A DNA stretch of 64,000 bases. Source: Flavobacterium sp. N2038. GTDB taxonomy: Bacteria > Bacteroidota > Bacteroidia > Flavobacteriales > Flavobacteriaceae. Below, in pieces: positions 1 to 9,093 of the stretch. Below the pieces are notes generated by a model. The model searched no databases and was not told the origin of the DNA. It saw only the letters and a list, made by a program, of their open reading frames with translations. The stretch covers positions 186,001-250,000 of the forward strand of contig NZ_CP110001.1 of assembly GCF_025947185.1 (NCBI RefSeq). Reading direction: 5' to 3'. How positions within the stretch are numbered: the first letter of the stretch is position 1; the number at the start of each line of letters is the position of its first letter. The translations under genes were made by a program, and so were the position numbers.

Positions 1-1547
1 ACTTGTTGTGATCCCGGACCAGAATATTGGTACATGAAAACAGGATATTTTTTTGAAGGATCAAAATCTTTCGGTTTTAAAATCCATGCATTAAGTTCGT
101 TTCCTTTTGCCGTTTTTAAAACAAAGAATTCTTTTGCAGGAAGGTTATATGCTTTTAATTTATCAGCAAGAGCCTGATTATTCTCGATAACCTGAATTTC
201 TTTTCCTGTTTTAGCCTCGTTTAAAGTATAAGTTGTAGGCTGTAAATTACTTGAGAAAGTATTAATAAAGTATTGGAAATTTGGACTAAAAGTAGCTGCA
301 CTTGTTCCTACTTTTGAAGTTAAACGTACTTTGTTTTTTCCGTCTAAACCAATTCTGTAAATATCTCTGTTGATAGAACCATTTTCTGTAGACTGATAGA
401 AAATAGTTTTTGTTTTTTCGTCTAAACCGTAGTATGAAACCACTTCCCAGTTTCCTTTTGTAACCTGGTTTTTAAGTTTTCCAGTTTTATCATAAACATA
501 AATATGATTAAAACCATCTTTTTCGCTTGTCCAGATAAAACTATTATCTTTTAAGAAAGTCAAATTATCTGTAATATCAACATATGCTTTGTCTTTTTCA
601 TTCAAAACAACTTTTGCTGCTGCAGTTGTTCCATCGACAAATAATAAATCAAGATTATCCTGATGACGATTTAAAACCTGAGCAGACAATACATTAGCAT
701 CATTTGTCCATTTTAATCTTGCGATATAAAAATCATTATAATTACCTAAATCAACTTTTTTAGTACTGTTTCCAACTACATCGTATACATGCAAAGAAAC
801 TACCGAATTCTTCTCTCCCGCTTTTGGATACTTAAAAGTTTCAACTGTTGGATATAAATCTTTATGAAACATAGACATAGAAAACTCCGGAACAGCACTT
901 TCATCAAAACGGATGTAAGCTATTTTTTTACTGTCTTTACTCCAGTCAAAAGCCCGTACAAAAGCAAATTCTTCTTCATAAACCCAATCCGTAATACCAT
1001 TTATAACAGCATTTTTCTTTCCGTCAGTTGTAACAGCTGTAGATTTTTTTGAAGCTAAATCATACACATAAAGATTATTTTCTCTTGCATAAGCGATTTT
1101 AGTTCCGTCTGGTGAAAAAGTTGGCTCCTGAATTTGAAAATCAACCAATTTTGTTAGTGATTTTGAAGCGATATCGTATAAAAAATAATCTGCTGTAAAT
1201 GAATGACGAAAGATTTTATTAGTATGAGTAGCAACTAAAATCTTTTTTTCTGAAGCATCAAAGATGTAGCTATCAATTCCGTCAGCAAGTTCTTTGTAGT
1301 TTTTTGTATCAATTAAGTTAGATACCTTTTTTAAAGTTGCAAAATCGTATAAATCAATCTGCTTGCTCCTGGTTGACTGATCTACATTTAAAACAGTGTA
1401 TTGATCTGTGTTTTTTAAAGATTGCAATTCATCCATTCCTTTTGCACGGAATGCACCGCCATAAATGCTCTCAACAGTAATTTTTTGTTGACCAAAAACA
1501 GTCGCAACAAATAACAAAAGCATTACAGTAATTTTACTTGTATTCAT
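1..1547 (-). CDS. Dipeptidyl peptidase IV (S9 family), N-terminal part
   Basis: Reading leftward from ATG at 1547, an open frame of about 515 codons runs off the left edge. The protein starts with a signal peptide (MNTSKITVMLLLFVATVFGQ). A long beta-propeller region follows, with repeated blade-like strings such as FSPDGTKIAYARENNLYVYD and NFQYFINTFSSN, typical of the DPP-IV N-terminal domain. The last visible residues, YPVFMYQYSGPGSQQ, match the start of the alpha/beta-hydrolase domain of S9 peptidases. The catalytic Ser-Asp-His lie outside the window and cannot be checked. The family removes X-Pro dipeptides from exported or periplasmic peptides. It is transcribed away from the HMG-CoA reductase gene, so 1548-1727 is a divergent promoter region. 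Confidence 0.9.
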   Translation of the reverse strand, partial: MNTSKITVMLLLFVATVFGQQKITVESIYGGAFRAKGMDELQSLKNTDQYTVLNVDQSTRSKQIDLYDFATLKKVSNLIDTKNYKELADGIDSYIFDASEKKILVATHTNKIFRHSFTADYFLYDIASKSLTKLVDFQIQEPTFSPDGTKIAYARENNLYVYDLASKKSTAVTTDGKKNAVINGITDWVYEEEFAFVRAFDWSKDSKKIAYIRFDESAVPEFSMSMFHKDLYPTVETFKYPKAGEKNSVVSLHVYDVVGNSTKKVDLGNYNDFYIARLKWTNDANVLSAQVLNRHQDNLDLLFVDGTTAAAKVVLNEKDKAYVDITDNLTFLKDNSFIWTSEKDGFNHIYVYDKTGKLKNQVTKGNWEVVSYYGLDEKTKTIFYQSTENGSINRDIYRIGLDGKNKVRLTSKVGTSAATFSPNFQYFINTFSSNLQPTTYTLNEAKTGKEIQVIENNQALADKLKAYNLPAKEFFVLKTAKGNELNAWILKPKDFDPSKKYPVFMYQYSGPGSQQ

Positions 1548-1666
1548 CAGAATTATTTAATTTTAAAAAAGAGCCCAATTTTAGTGAAAAAAATAAACAT
1601 ATTACACATTATAAGTGTTAAATGTAAAAAAAAATAACGATTGCGTATTTTCATCTTTCAAATACA

Positions 1667-1698
1667 TTGCAATGAAAAGTCTTAAAATAGTATCTTTG
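1667..1698 (+). promoter_or_regulatory. Bacteroidota-type promoter of HMG-CoA reductase
   Basis: TTG at 1667-1669, 21 bases, then TATCTTTG at 1691-1698. This fits the TTG-N17-23-TAnnTTTG consensus for the Bacteroidota housekeeping sigma factor. The start codon follows 29 bases downstream. The assignment is by pattern only. Confidence 0.65.
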
Positions 1699-1727
1699 CA
1701 GCAACATTATTATTTAATATACTGAGA

Positions 1728-3041
1728 ATGAACAACGCTGTTGCCGGATTTTCTAAATTATCCAAAAAAGAAAAAATTAATTGGATTGCCAATGAATACT
1801 TTTCTACTCCAGAAGAAGCACTAAATATTATAAGAAATTACTGGAATTCAGACAAAAAGCTCCAACAACTGCATGACGAATTCATCGAAAATACAATTAC
1901 AAACCTATATATTCCTCTTGGAGTTGCCCCTAATTTTTTGATCAATGGAAAATATAAAACAATTCCAATGGCAATCGAAGAAAGTTCAGTTGTTGCTGCA
2001 GCTTCAAAATCTGCTAAATATTGGGCAACAAGAGGCGGATTTAAAGCAACAGTAATCAATACTGAAAAAATTGGCCAGATTCATTTTACTTTTAAGGGCG
2101 ATGCTGAAAAACTAGAATTGTTTTTTAACGCCATTAAACCAAAGTTTTTCTCCGAAACGCAAAGTATCACCAAGAATATGCAACAACGCGGAGGCGGTAT
2201 ATTGGATATTCAGTTAAGAGACAAGAGAAATTTACTTGAGAACTACTTTCAGCTCCATGCAACTTTCGAGACCAAAGACAGTATGGGGGCTAATTTCATC
2301 AACTCATGCTTAGAACAATTTGCTACAACCTTAAAAGAGGAATTTCAGCATTCTGAATTATTTACAGAAGATGAAAACATTAAGGTTGTAATGAGTATTT
2401 TATCTAATTATGTTCCTAATTGCATCGTTAGAGCCGAAGTTTCCTGTCCTATTGAAGAGTTAGCCGAAAAACATATTTCAAATCCTCAGGAATTTGCCGA
2501 GCGTTTTGTTCAGGCCGTTCAGATTGCCGAGGTAGAGCCTTTTAGAGCAGTTACGCACAATAAAGGAATTATGAATGGTGTTGATGCTGTTGTTCTGGCA
2601 ACAGGAAACGATTTTAGAGCTATTGAAGCCGGCATACATGCTTATGCTTCAAAAAACGGGCAATATTCAAGTTTATCTCACGCAAAAATAGAAAATGGCA
2701 TCTTTACTTTTTGGCTTGAAATACCTTTGGCTTTGGGTACTGTTGGAGGGCTAACTTCTCTACATCCTCTTGTAAAACTTTGTCTTGAAATGCTTGAGAA
2801 ACCTTCTGCACAAGAATTAATGGAAATTGTTGCTGTAGCTGGTCTGGCACAAAATTTTGCTGCATTACGATCATTAACTACAACCGGAATCCAGGAAGGA
2901 CATATGAAAATGCACTTAAACAATATCATTAATCAATTTGAGGCAACAGATGAAGAACGTCATTTGATTAAAACTCATTTTAAGAAAACTGCCGTTTCTC
3001 ATAGTGCTGTTGTAGAGTTTATTGAGAATTTAAGAAAATAG
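1728..3041 (+). CDS. mvaA: Class II (degradative-type) hydroxymethylglutaryl-CoA reductase
   Basis: The 437-residue length is normal for class II HMG-CoA reductase, which interconverts HMG-CoA and mevalonate with NAD(P)H. The family residues are all visible. The catalytic Glu is in EESSVVAAAS (about residue 84), a DSMGAN nucleotide-contact motif lies near 184, the Lys is in HNKGIMNG (279), the Asp in TGNDFRAIEA (295), and the C-terminal His in GHMKMH (392). Sequences of this class are often labelled degradative. Here a GHMP kinase follows, and mevalonate kinase and mvaD lie about 39 kb away in the same window, so biosynthesis of isoprenoids is the more likely direction (inference). Its own promoter is at 1667-1698. 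Confidence 0.93.
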   Translation: MNNAVAGFSKLSKKEKINWIANEYFSTPEEALNIIRNYWNSDKKLQQLHDEFIENTITNLYIPLGVAPNFLINGKYKTIPMAIEESSVVAAASKSAKYWATRGGFKATVINTEKIGQIHFTFKGDAEKLELFFNAIKPKFFSETQSITKNMQQRGGGILDIQLRDKRNLLENYFQLHATFETKDSMGANFINSCLEQFATTLKEEFQHSELFTEDENIKVVMSILSNYVPNCIVRAEVSCPIEELAEKHISNPQEFAERFVQAVQIAEVEPFRAVTHNKGIMNGVDAVVLATGNDFRAIEAGIHAYASKNGQYSSLSHAKIENGIFTFWLEIPLALGTVGGLTSLHPLVKLCLEMLEKPSAQELMEIVAVAGLAQNFAALRSLTTTGIQEGHMKMHLNNIINQFEATDEERHLIKTHFKKTAVSHSAVVEFIENLRK

Positions 3042-3079
3042 AATATATAAAAATTCCAAAAAATCTTAGCCTCCAAATA

Positions 3080-3117
3080 AAATTCCAAATTCCAACGATA
3101 ATTGGAATTTGGAATTT
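3080..3117. repeat. 16-bp inverted repeat behind HMG-CoA reductase
   Basis: Perfect arms at 3080-3095 and 3102-3117 with a 6-base loop. The arm is itself a double unit, AAATTCC-AAATTCC-AA. There is no T-tract, so it may be an mRNA-stabilising hairpin or a member of an intergenic repeat family rather than a terminator. Confidence 0.7.
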
Positions 3118-3147
3118 AAAATATTGGGATTTATTTAAAATCGAAGT

Positions 3148-4062
3148 ATGAAAACAACTTTTTACAGTAACGGAAAATTATTTATCTCTGGAGAATATTT
3201 AGTCCTGGATGGTGCAGATGCTTTTGCATTACCAACCAAATTTGGACAAAATTTAATTGTTGAAGATGGAAACGATAAAACCATTGAATGGAAAAGTTAC
3301 GATTATGATCAACAACTTTGGTTTGAGAACACCATTTCGTTTGATGAAATTATAAATAATACAAATCCCGAGATTGAAACTGTAAAATCAACCCTCATTA
3401 ATATTCTGCATGAGGCTTATCTTCTTAATCCGGATTTTATTAATCAGGCTCAAGGGTACAAAGTTAAGACAAATCTTACTTTTCCAAGAAATTGGGGACT
3501 AGGAACATCCTCTACTTTGATTAATAATATTGCACAATGGACCAAAATCAATGCTTTTACACTTCTAAAAAATAGTTTTGGAGGAAGTGGTTATGATATT
3601 GCCTGCGCACAAAATAATACTCCTATTGTTTACAAAATAGAAAACAACAGCGTTACGCCAGTTTCATTCTATCCTGACTTTACAAAAAATATTTTCTTTG
3701 TATATCTTAATAAAAAGCAAAACAGTAAAGCAGCAATTCATGCTTACAACAATCATAAAAGTCAGAATTTAACCAAAAATATTGTTGAAAATAACAAGAT
3801 TACTGAGGCGATTTTAAATGCTAAAACTTTAAATGAGTTTGCCAAAGCAGTTGAAAAACACGAAGTTCATCTTAGTAAAATTCTTGAATTGGACACTATA
3901 AAAGAACGCGCTTTTCCTGATTTTAATGGCGCAATTAAGAGTCTTGGTGCGTGGGGCGGAGATTTTGTAATGGTGGTTTCAAAAGAAAACCCAACAACTT
4001 ATTTTGAATCTAAAGGATACAATACAATCCTAACTTATGATGAAATGATCTTAAAGGAGTAA
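3148..4062 (+). CDS. GYDIA-type GHMP kinase, possible phosphomevalonate kinase
   Basis: The 304-residue protein has the GHMP kinase layout: N-terminal GKLFISGEYLVLDG (residues 9-22), a glycine-rich phosphate loop FPRNWGLGTSS (112-122, where relatives have GLGSSAA), and the signature GGSGYDIA (145-152) that names the family. It ends in a C-terminal domain with GAWGGDFVMVV. GHMP kinases phosphorylate small metabolites such as mevalonate and phosphomevalonate. The gene follows HMG-CoA reductase by 106 bases. A separate, more typical mevalonate kinase is encoded at 43037. Position and family therefore suggest the phosphomevalonate step, but that is inference and the substrate cannot be read from the sequence. 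Confidence 0.8.
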   Translation: MKTTFYSNGKLFISGEYLVLDGADAFALPTKFGQNLIVEDGNDKTIEWKSYDYDQQLWFENTISFDEIINNTNPEIETVKSTLINILHEAYLLNPDFINQAQGYKVKTNLTFPRNWGLGTSSTLINNIAQWTKINAFTLLKNSFGGSGYDIACAQNNTPIVYKIENNSVTPVSFYPDFTKNIFFVYLNKKQNSKAAIHAYNNHKSQNLTKNIVENNKITEAILNAKTLNEFAKAVEKHEVHLSKILELDTIKERAFPDFNGAIKSLGAWGGDFVMVVSKENPTTYFESKGYNTILTYDEMILKE

Positions 4063-4110
4063 TTGTCATTTCTAGAATCTGATTTAGTAAAGCAAAATCA
4101 GTACATTTTC

Positions 4111-4533
4111 TTATCCGATTTGTTTAGACTCGAGGTGCCGGACTTTTTGATTCTCCAGTTCATTAGACTCTATAAGTGTATTATGGAGTCGTTCTGCCAT
4201 CTTTTCTATACTATTATTAATAGAATCATAAACCAGCTCCATTCTACGGTGTTTTTCTTCTTTAACCGCTTTTAAAACATCCTCAACAAATACTTTATCG
4301 TATTTTTCAGCTACAGAATCACGAGTATTCGTTAATCTTATAACATAATCGTTGCTTAATATAGTCACTTTAAAATGCTGCTCTTCGTTGCTTAAATAGT
4401 ATTTCCCTCCCAACTCATCAACATTGATGTCGGTGCTGCTCACTTTTAAAAGCTCAATGATGATTCCATAAATATGATTTTCTATTTTAGAATATACTCT
4501 GGGCTTTCTACGAAACAAACTAAACAAAAACAT
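4111..4533 (-). CDS. Conserved hypothetical protein, 140 aa
   Basis: I do not recognise a characterised family. The protein begins with a short hydrophobic and basic stretch (MFLFSLFRRKPR). A mixed alpha/beta part follows, and from about residue 85 a highly charged, probably helical tail (VKEEKHRRMELVYDSINNSIEK). There is no signal peptide and no catalytic motif. It converges with the GHMP kinase gene, leaving 48 bases between the stops. Codon use looks like that of its neighbours, which supports a real gene. Confidence 0.65.
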   Translation of the reverse strand: MFLFSLFRRKPRVYSKIENHIYGIIIELLKVSSTDINVDELGGKYYLSNEEQHFKVTILSNDYVIRLTNTRDSVAEKYDKVFVEDVLKAVKEEKHRRMELVYDSINNSIEKMAERLHNTLIESNELENQKVRHLESKQIG

Positions 4534-4754
4534 TAACCAACTGATTATTAAAATACTTATTCATTTTTTTAACTCACGATTTTAAAAACAAACATTAAAC
4601 TAATTTTATTCTGTTTAAATAAAATTTCAGCAAATTAACAGTAATAATTTTAATAACACAAATTTGTTAAGATTAAATTTCTATTATTCCTATATAATTA
4701 AGAAAAAATTGTCAATTATTTATTACAAAACAAGTTAGAGAATTAATTAAAGCA

Positions 4755-4790
4755 AAAAACCCGAAGATTCGATTGAATCTTCGGGTTTTT
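4755..4790 (-). terminator. Rho-independent terminator after the PpiD-type gene
   Basis: Perfect 16-bp arms at 4755-4770 and 4775-4790 with a 4-base loop. The outer ends are A5/T5, so it can work in either direction. It lies 24 bases past the stop of the leftward envelope operon. The remaining 4534-4754 stretch is AT-rich and shows nothing else. Confidence 0.85.
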
Positions 4791-4814
4791 AATCTTTATT
4801 TATTTTACTAAAAA

Positions 4815-6914
4815 CTAGTAATTAAATTGTAATCTGTTATCTTCAATTTTAGCATTGCTTTTCAAAGCTGGTAAAATTCTGTTAGTATCAGATGCGCTTT
4901 GTGCTTTTACTTTAGCTACATACTCTGCATGATTAGCAAGAGCAGGAGCTTTTACTGTACTGATGTTTTTTACAACATATACTCCAGTATTTCCTTCAAT
5001 TGGAGCAGAAACTTTATTTGCAGCTAATGCAAACGCATTTCCAACAACTTTTGGCTCTTGACCAACTCCTCCAGGTAATACAGGATTATCTAAAGTAACA
5101 TTTGTAGCTTGTTGAACTGCTACACCAGCACTTTTAGCAATAGCTTCGATTGTAGAACCAGTTAATTTAGCTTTTAGCATTTCTGCTTTTTTCTTGTTTT
5201 TCAAGATAGACTCAACATAAGGTCTTGCTAAACTTACAGATACTAAACCTGATTTGTTTTCGCTTTTGTATTGTGCGATCACGTGTCCAACGTTTGCAAT
5301 TTCGAAACGCTTAACATCACCTGTACTAGTTTCTTTATCAAATGCCCATCTTACAATGTTACGTTGGTTTCCTAGAGGACCAAACGCTTCATCCATAGCT
5401 TTAGCAGTTACCGGAGCAGCCACTTTTAAACCTAACTCTTTTGCAGTTGCAGCAAAATCCTTATCAGCCGCAGCCATTTCGAATTTAGTTGCCAATGTAA
5501 ATACTTTATCAGAAGTAGCTTCAGAAGGCTCTATTTTTTGAGCAATTGTAGCTAAACGAATTCCGTCTTGTTTATCTGTAATTTTGATGATGTGAAATCC
5601 GAAAGGAGTTTCAACTAATCCAACTTTACCAATTCCGTTATTGAATACAAAATCATTGAATGGTTTTACCATTTGACCTTGACCAAAATATCCTAAATCA
5701 CCACCTTGTTGTGCAGATGAATCGTCAGAACTTGTAAAAGCCAACATCATGAAACTATCCGGATTAGCCTGAACTTGTGCTAAAATTTCTTCAGCTTTAG
5801 CTTTAGCCTCTTCTTTAGTTCTTTTTTCTTTAGCGTTTGGTGTTTGAGATCCATCATAAGCGATTAAGATATGACTTGCTTTTGCATTAACACCAGCTTT
5901 AAATCCTAAAGATTTAGAGATCGCATAATATCTTCCGTAAACATATGGTCCGTAGATTGCTCCAGCAGGTAAGCTGAATAATTTATCAGCATCAACAGCT
6001 GGCAAAGCATTTTTAGGAACATAAGTAGAATCGTAAGGAACATCAGAATTTGAGTTTACAAATTCCGCAATGTTTGTAGCATTTTTAAAACCAGCTAAAG
6101 TATCATTTTTACCAGTTTTAGCATTGTAAACAACACTTCCGTTTAATAATCCTGTGATTTTAGCTTTAATTTCAGCTTCGTCTTCTTTTGAAGCTTTATC
6201 TTCAACTAAAACATATTGAATTTCACGAGTTTCATCCGCTTTGAATTTTTTCTCGTTTTTCTTCATATAGTCAACAATGTCTGAATCTGAAATTTTAACA
6301 TCACTATCTTTAATAGAAGAATATAAAGCTGCAGCATAACTAAAGTTTACTTTGTTAGCTTCCATTTCATATTTCAACTTTCCTTCACTAGCAGTTGTGT
6401 AAAGTCCAGATTTAATCAATGTATTGTAAATTTGAAATTTTGCATTCAATTCTGCATCTTTCTCTTTACTTGAAATATATTGTGCTGCTTCAGGATTTGT
6501 TTTGAAGTACTCTTTAAATTTTACTACATCAAACATACCAGCGGCATTTAAGAACATTGGATTTTTACCAATATTTGGATCAGCCTTTAAAACTTCCAAT
6601 AAGTGCTTTTCTCCAACTCTCAATCCTAATTTATCAAACTGAGTTGATAATAATGCGATTGAAACCTCTTGGTCCCAAACTCTGTTTGCAGCTTCAGTGG
6701 AAGTAATTCCTTGCCCACTTTTTTCAACATTACTAACTTTAATTCTAAAGTCTTCAAATGAAATATCTTTCCCGTCGATGCTTCCCACATCTTTTGAACT
6801 TTGACTAAATGTCCCTTTACCGATTAGATCTTGTATTATAAATGCAAATAATGCAAGTGCAATAACTCCTATCAATAAAGCGGAACGCTGTCTAATTTTT
6901 GCTAAAACTGCCAT
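4815..6914 (-). CDS. PpiD/SurA-type periplasmic peptidyl-prolyl isomerase
   Basis: The chosen start is the ATG at 6914 (MAVLAKIRQRSALLIG), giving 699 residues. An in-frame start at 6956 would add 14 residues of non-coding look. A single N-terminal membrane anchor (about 11-30) is followed by a SurA_N/PpiD-like helical region. A parvulin domain sits at about 344-450, with ASHILIAYDG, GGDLGYFGQGQMVKPFNDF and ETPFGFHIIKI. A long C-terminal domain completes it. PpiD-type proteins are membrane-anchored chaperones that help outer membrane and secreted proteins leave the translocon. It is the last gene of the coaX-to-ppiD direction and ends at a strong terminator (4755-4790). Confidence 0.88.
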   Translation of the reverse strand: MAVLAKIRQRSALLIGVIALALFAFIIQDLIGKGTFSQSSKDVGSIDGKDISFEDFRIKVSNVEKSGQGITSTEAANRVWDQEVSIALLSTQFDKLGLRVGEKHLLEVLKADPNIGKNPMFLNAAGMFDVVKFKEYFKTNPEAAQYISSKEKDAELNAKFQIYNTLIKSGLYTTASEGKLKYEMEANKVNFSYAAALYSSIKDSDVKISDSDIVDYMKKNEKKFKADETREIQYVLVEDKASKEDEAEIKAKITGLLNGSVVYNAKTGKNDTLAGFKNATNIAEFVNSNSDVPYDSTYVPKNALPAVDADKLFSLPAGAIYGPYVYGRYYAISKSLGFKAGVNAKASHILIAYDGSQTPNAKEKRTKEEAKAKAEEILAQVQANPDSFMMLAFTSSDDSSAQQGGDLGYFGQGQMVKPFNDFVFNNGIGKVGLVETPFGFHIIKITDKQDGIRLATIAQKIEPSEATSDKVFTLATKFEMAAADKDFAATAKELGLKVAAPVTAKAMDEAFGPLGNQRNIVRWAFDKETSTGDVKRFEIANVGHVIAQYKSENKSGLVSVSLARPYVESILKNKKKAEMLKAKLTGSTIEAIAKSAGVAVQQATNVTLDNPVLPGGVGQEPKVVGNAFALAANKVSAPIEGNTGVYVVKNISTVKAPALANHAEYVAKVKAQSASDTNRILPALKSNAKIEDNRLQFNY

Positions 6915-7022
6915 TTTTATTATCGTTAATTTTATATTCAGTTTGCGAAAATACAATTATCTAGTTAATAACAATACAACTAGCGTTTTATTTTCAACAA
7001 TTTTTTTAATAATTAAAAAAAA

Positions 7023-8282
7023 TCACTCTTTTATAGTCATTTTTACCAATTCAATTTTCTTATCTGTGGCCTCTTCGATCACAAATTCATACTTATCTAT
7101 AAGAATTTTATCTCCTTTTTGCGGAATTTCCTTCGTAAAGTTGACGATAAATCCTCCTAATGTTCCATATGAATCTTCTTCCGGAATTGTCAATTTGTAC
7201 TCTTCATTTAAATATTCGACATCTAATCTTGTAGAAAACAAATATTTACCATTACCCAATTCTTCTTCAATCAATTCTTCATCTAAATCATGTTCGTCTT
7301 CAATCTCACCGAAAAGTTCTTCTACAATATCTTCTATGGTTATAATTCCCGAAGTCCCTCCATATTCGTCTAAAACTACGGCAACGTTTTTTCGCTTTTT
7401 GATCAGCAAACTTAAAGCATCTTTTATCAAAATTGTTTCAGGAACAAATTCAACTGTCATCAAAACAGATTTGATGGTTTTTGGCTTTTTGAACAAATCA
7501 AATGAATGCACATAACCCACAATATCATCCAGCGAATTTTGACTTACTATAATTTTAGAATAACCAGTCTCAATAAAAAGCTCTTTAAGCTCTGTAACGC
7601 TTTCAAACAAATCAATATCTACAATTTCTGTACGTGGCGTCATAATATCACGCGCTTTTACGCCTGAAAACTCTAAAGCATTTTGAAAAATCTGGATTTC
7701 AGAATCAACTTCCTGATCGTCTTCAACAGAATTCATTTGCTCTGTGATATAATTCCCCAACTCCACTTTACTAAAATACAATTGCACCTGATCTCCTTCT
7801 GTTTTGAAAAACTTTCTCAAAACAAAGTCTGAAATCCAAATAAAAAAAGTAGAGATATAATAAAAAAGGCGATAGAACAGAAAAGCTGGAATTGCAAAAA
7901 ATTTAATTAAAGAATTGGCATAAATCTGAAAAAAAACTTTTGGTAAAAACTCTGCCGTTAGCAAAACGATAAACGTCGAAATGATAGTTTGAATCGCTAA
8001 GCTTGTAAGATCTGAAAAATGAAATCCTAAGCTTATAAGACCGTTTAGAATTAAATCCCCCATATAAAAACCATACACTACCAATGCCACATTGTTACCA
8101 ATAAGCATTGCAGCAATAAATTTGGAAGGATTCCCGGTAAGTCTGGTTAAGATTCTTGAGAGAAAATTTTCCTGCTTTTTCTCTATTTCAAGATAAATTT
8201 TATTGGATGAAATAAAAGCTATTTCCATTCCCGAAAAAAAGGCTGATAGTATTAAACATAGTATTATAATACTAATTTCCAT
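7023..8282 (-). CDS. CNNM/CorC-type membrane protein with CBS domains
   Basis: 419 residues. A DUF21/CNNM membrane domain fills about residues 1-175, with several hydrophobic helices starting MEISIIILCLILSAFFSGME. A CBS-domain pair follows at about 205-325 (VKARDIMTPRTEIVDID and VVLDEYGGTSGIITIEDIVE). A CorC_HlyC domain ends it (YGTLGGFIVNF). Such proteins are often annotated as hemolysins but are generally linked to Mg2+/Co2+ efflux or homeostasis. The gliding-associated GldE protein has the same architecture, and this sequence alone does not separate the two. It starts 3 bases after the small membrane gene, so they are co-transcribed. Confidence 0.87.
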   Translation of the reverse strand: MEISIIILCLILSAFFSGMEIAFISSNKIYLEIEKKQENFLSRILTRLTGNPSKFIAAMLIGNNVALVVYGFYMGDLILNGLISLGFHFSDLTSLAIQTIISTFIVLLTAEFLPKVFFQIYANSLIKFFAIPAFLFYRLFYYISTFFIWISDFVLRKFFKTEGDQVQLYFSKVELGNYITEQMNSVEDDQEVDSEIQIFQNALEFSGVKARDIMTPRTEIVDIDLFESVTELKELFIETGYSKIIVSQNSLDDIVGYVHSFDLFKKPKTIKSVLMTVEFVPETILIKDALSLLIKKRKNVAVVLDEYGGTSGIITIEDIVEELFGEIEDEHDLDEELIEEELGNGKYLFSTRLDVEYLNEEYKLTIPEEDSYGTLGGFIVNFTKEIPQKGDKILIDKYEFVIEEATDKKIELVKMTIKE

Positions 8283-8285
8283 TTT

Positions 8286-8480
8286 TTACTGTTTTTTGTT
8301 TCGGTCGTCAAATTTCTTAACAAATCTTCTTCTAAAGAAAAACATAAACACTGCCATTCCGGCAATTACAAAGCTCAGAGGGTATCCCTCATTGTTTTCA
8401 TTAAGCTTTGTTACCCCGTCATAAATAAAGAAAACGGCAAATGCAATGTAAACGTATTGTGTGTATTTTAAGTAACCCAT
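8286..8480 (-). CDS. Small membrane protein, 64 aa
   Basis: The start chosen is the ATG at 8480 (MGYLKYTQYVYIAFAVFFIYDG). A GTG at 8513 would overlap lptC by 23 bases. Two hydrophobic segments, about residues 8-22 and 32-48, flank a short polar stretch, and the C-terminus is very basic (FFRRRFVKKFDDRNKKQ). That predicts a two-helix inner membrane protein with its tail in the cytoplasm. The function is unknown. It sits between lptC (10 bases away) and the CNNM/CorC gene (3 bases away). Confidence 0.75.
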   Translation of the reverse strand: MGYLKYTQYVYIAFAVFFIYDGVTKLNENNEGYPLSFVIAGMAVFMFFFRRRFVKKFDDRNKKQ

Positions 8481-8490
8481 AACCTGTTTT

Positions 8491-9042
8491 TTATTCGTTT
8501 GATTCAATTTCACCGCTTATTCGCTGTGAATTAATCACTTTAAAATCTTTACTAAAATCTACCCCTTGTCCATTTGAAACTCCTTTAGCATCAGTAAGCT
8601 TAAATTTTCTTTCGGTATAGAACCATTCATTTTTCTGATCAAAATAAAGCTGTTCTGTTTCCAGAACCTGCCCTGCTTCTGACGTAATTTTTACTTTTCC
8701 CTGTAAATCTATTATTCCGGTTTGTTTATACGATACGGCATAATTTGATCTGATAAAAGTACGCTTTTGTTTTTTATCATAAAGCGTTACATCAATGCCT
8801 TTTGGAAAGTCTGTAAAAGGGAATTCTAAATTAGAATAATCCAACATCTTAGGACTTTTTAGGACTCCTGTAATACGTCCGGAATCTGTATATTTTATAT
8901 CAACAGTATCAGCGTCACTTCCCGGAACAAACTCTGCGAAGTTACTTCGCTGAACTTCTTTAAAATTACTTTCGCATCCAAAAAACAGTGTCACAGCAAG
9001 AACTGTGACAACGCTTATAATATATCTCTTTGGTAAATTCAT
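8491..9042 (-). CDS. lptC: LPS-transport protein LptC
   Basis: 183 residues. A hydrophobic N-terminus ends in a lipobox-like FFGC (Cys about 23), followed by the beta-jellyroll pattern of LptC/OstA-type domains. Recognisable pieces are GVLKSPKMLDYS, FPKGIDVTLYDKKQ, LQGKVKITSEAGQVLETEQLYFDQ and SNGQGVDFSKDFK. LptC links the inner membrane ABC exporter to the periplasmic LptA bridge. The position after an outer membrane protein gene and before envelope genes fits. A lipidated rather than membrane-spanning N-terminus is inferred from the Cys. Confidence 0.85.
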   Translation of the reverse strand: MNLPKRYIISVVTVLAVTLFFGCESNFKEVQRSNFAEFVPGSDADTVDIKYTDSGRITGVLKSPKMLDYSNLEFPFTDFPKGIDVTLYDKKQKRTFIRSNYAVSYKQTGIIDLQGKVKITSEAGQVLETEQLYFDQKNEWFYTERKFKLTDAKGVSNGQGVDFSKDFKVINSQRISGEIESNE

Positions 9043-9093
9043 TTGCCAAAAGTAGTAAATTGTAGTGAGCTTAAAAAAGATAAAATCCAGTTC

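Noticed and set aside
4063..4275. 70-codon plus-strand frame behind the GHMP kinase
   Set aside because: Lies on the opposite strand of the better-supported 140-aa gene and has no start context.
6943..7515. 190-codon frame on the plus strand
   Set aside because: Antisense to the CNNM/CorC gene; Ser-rich composition is the mirror of its codons.
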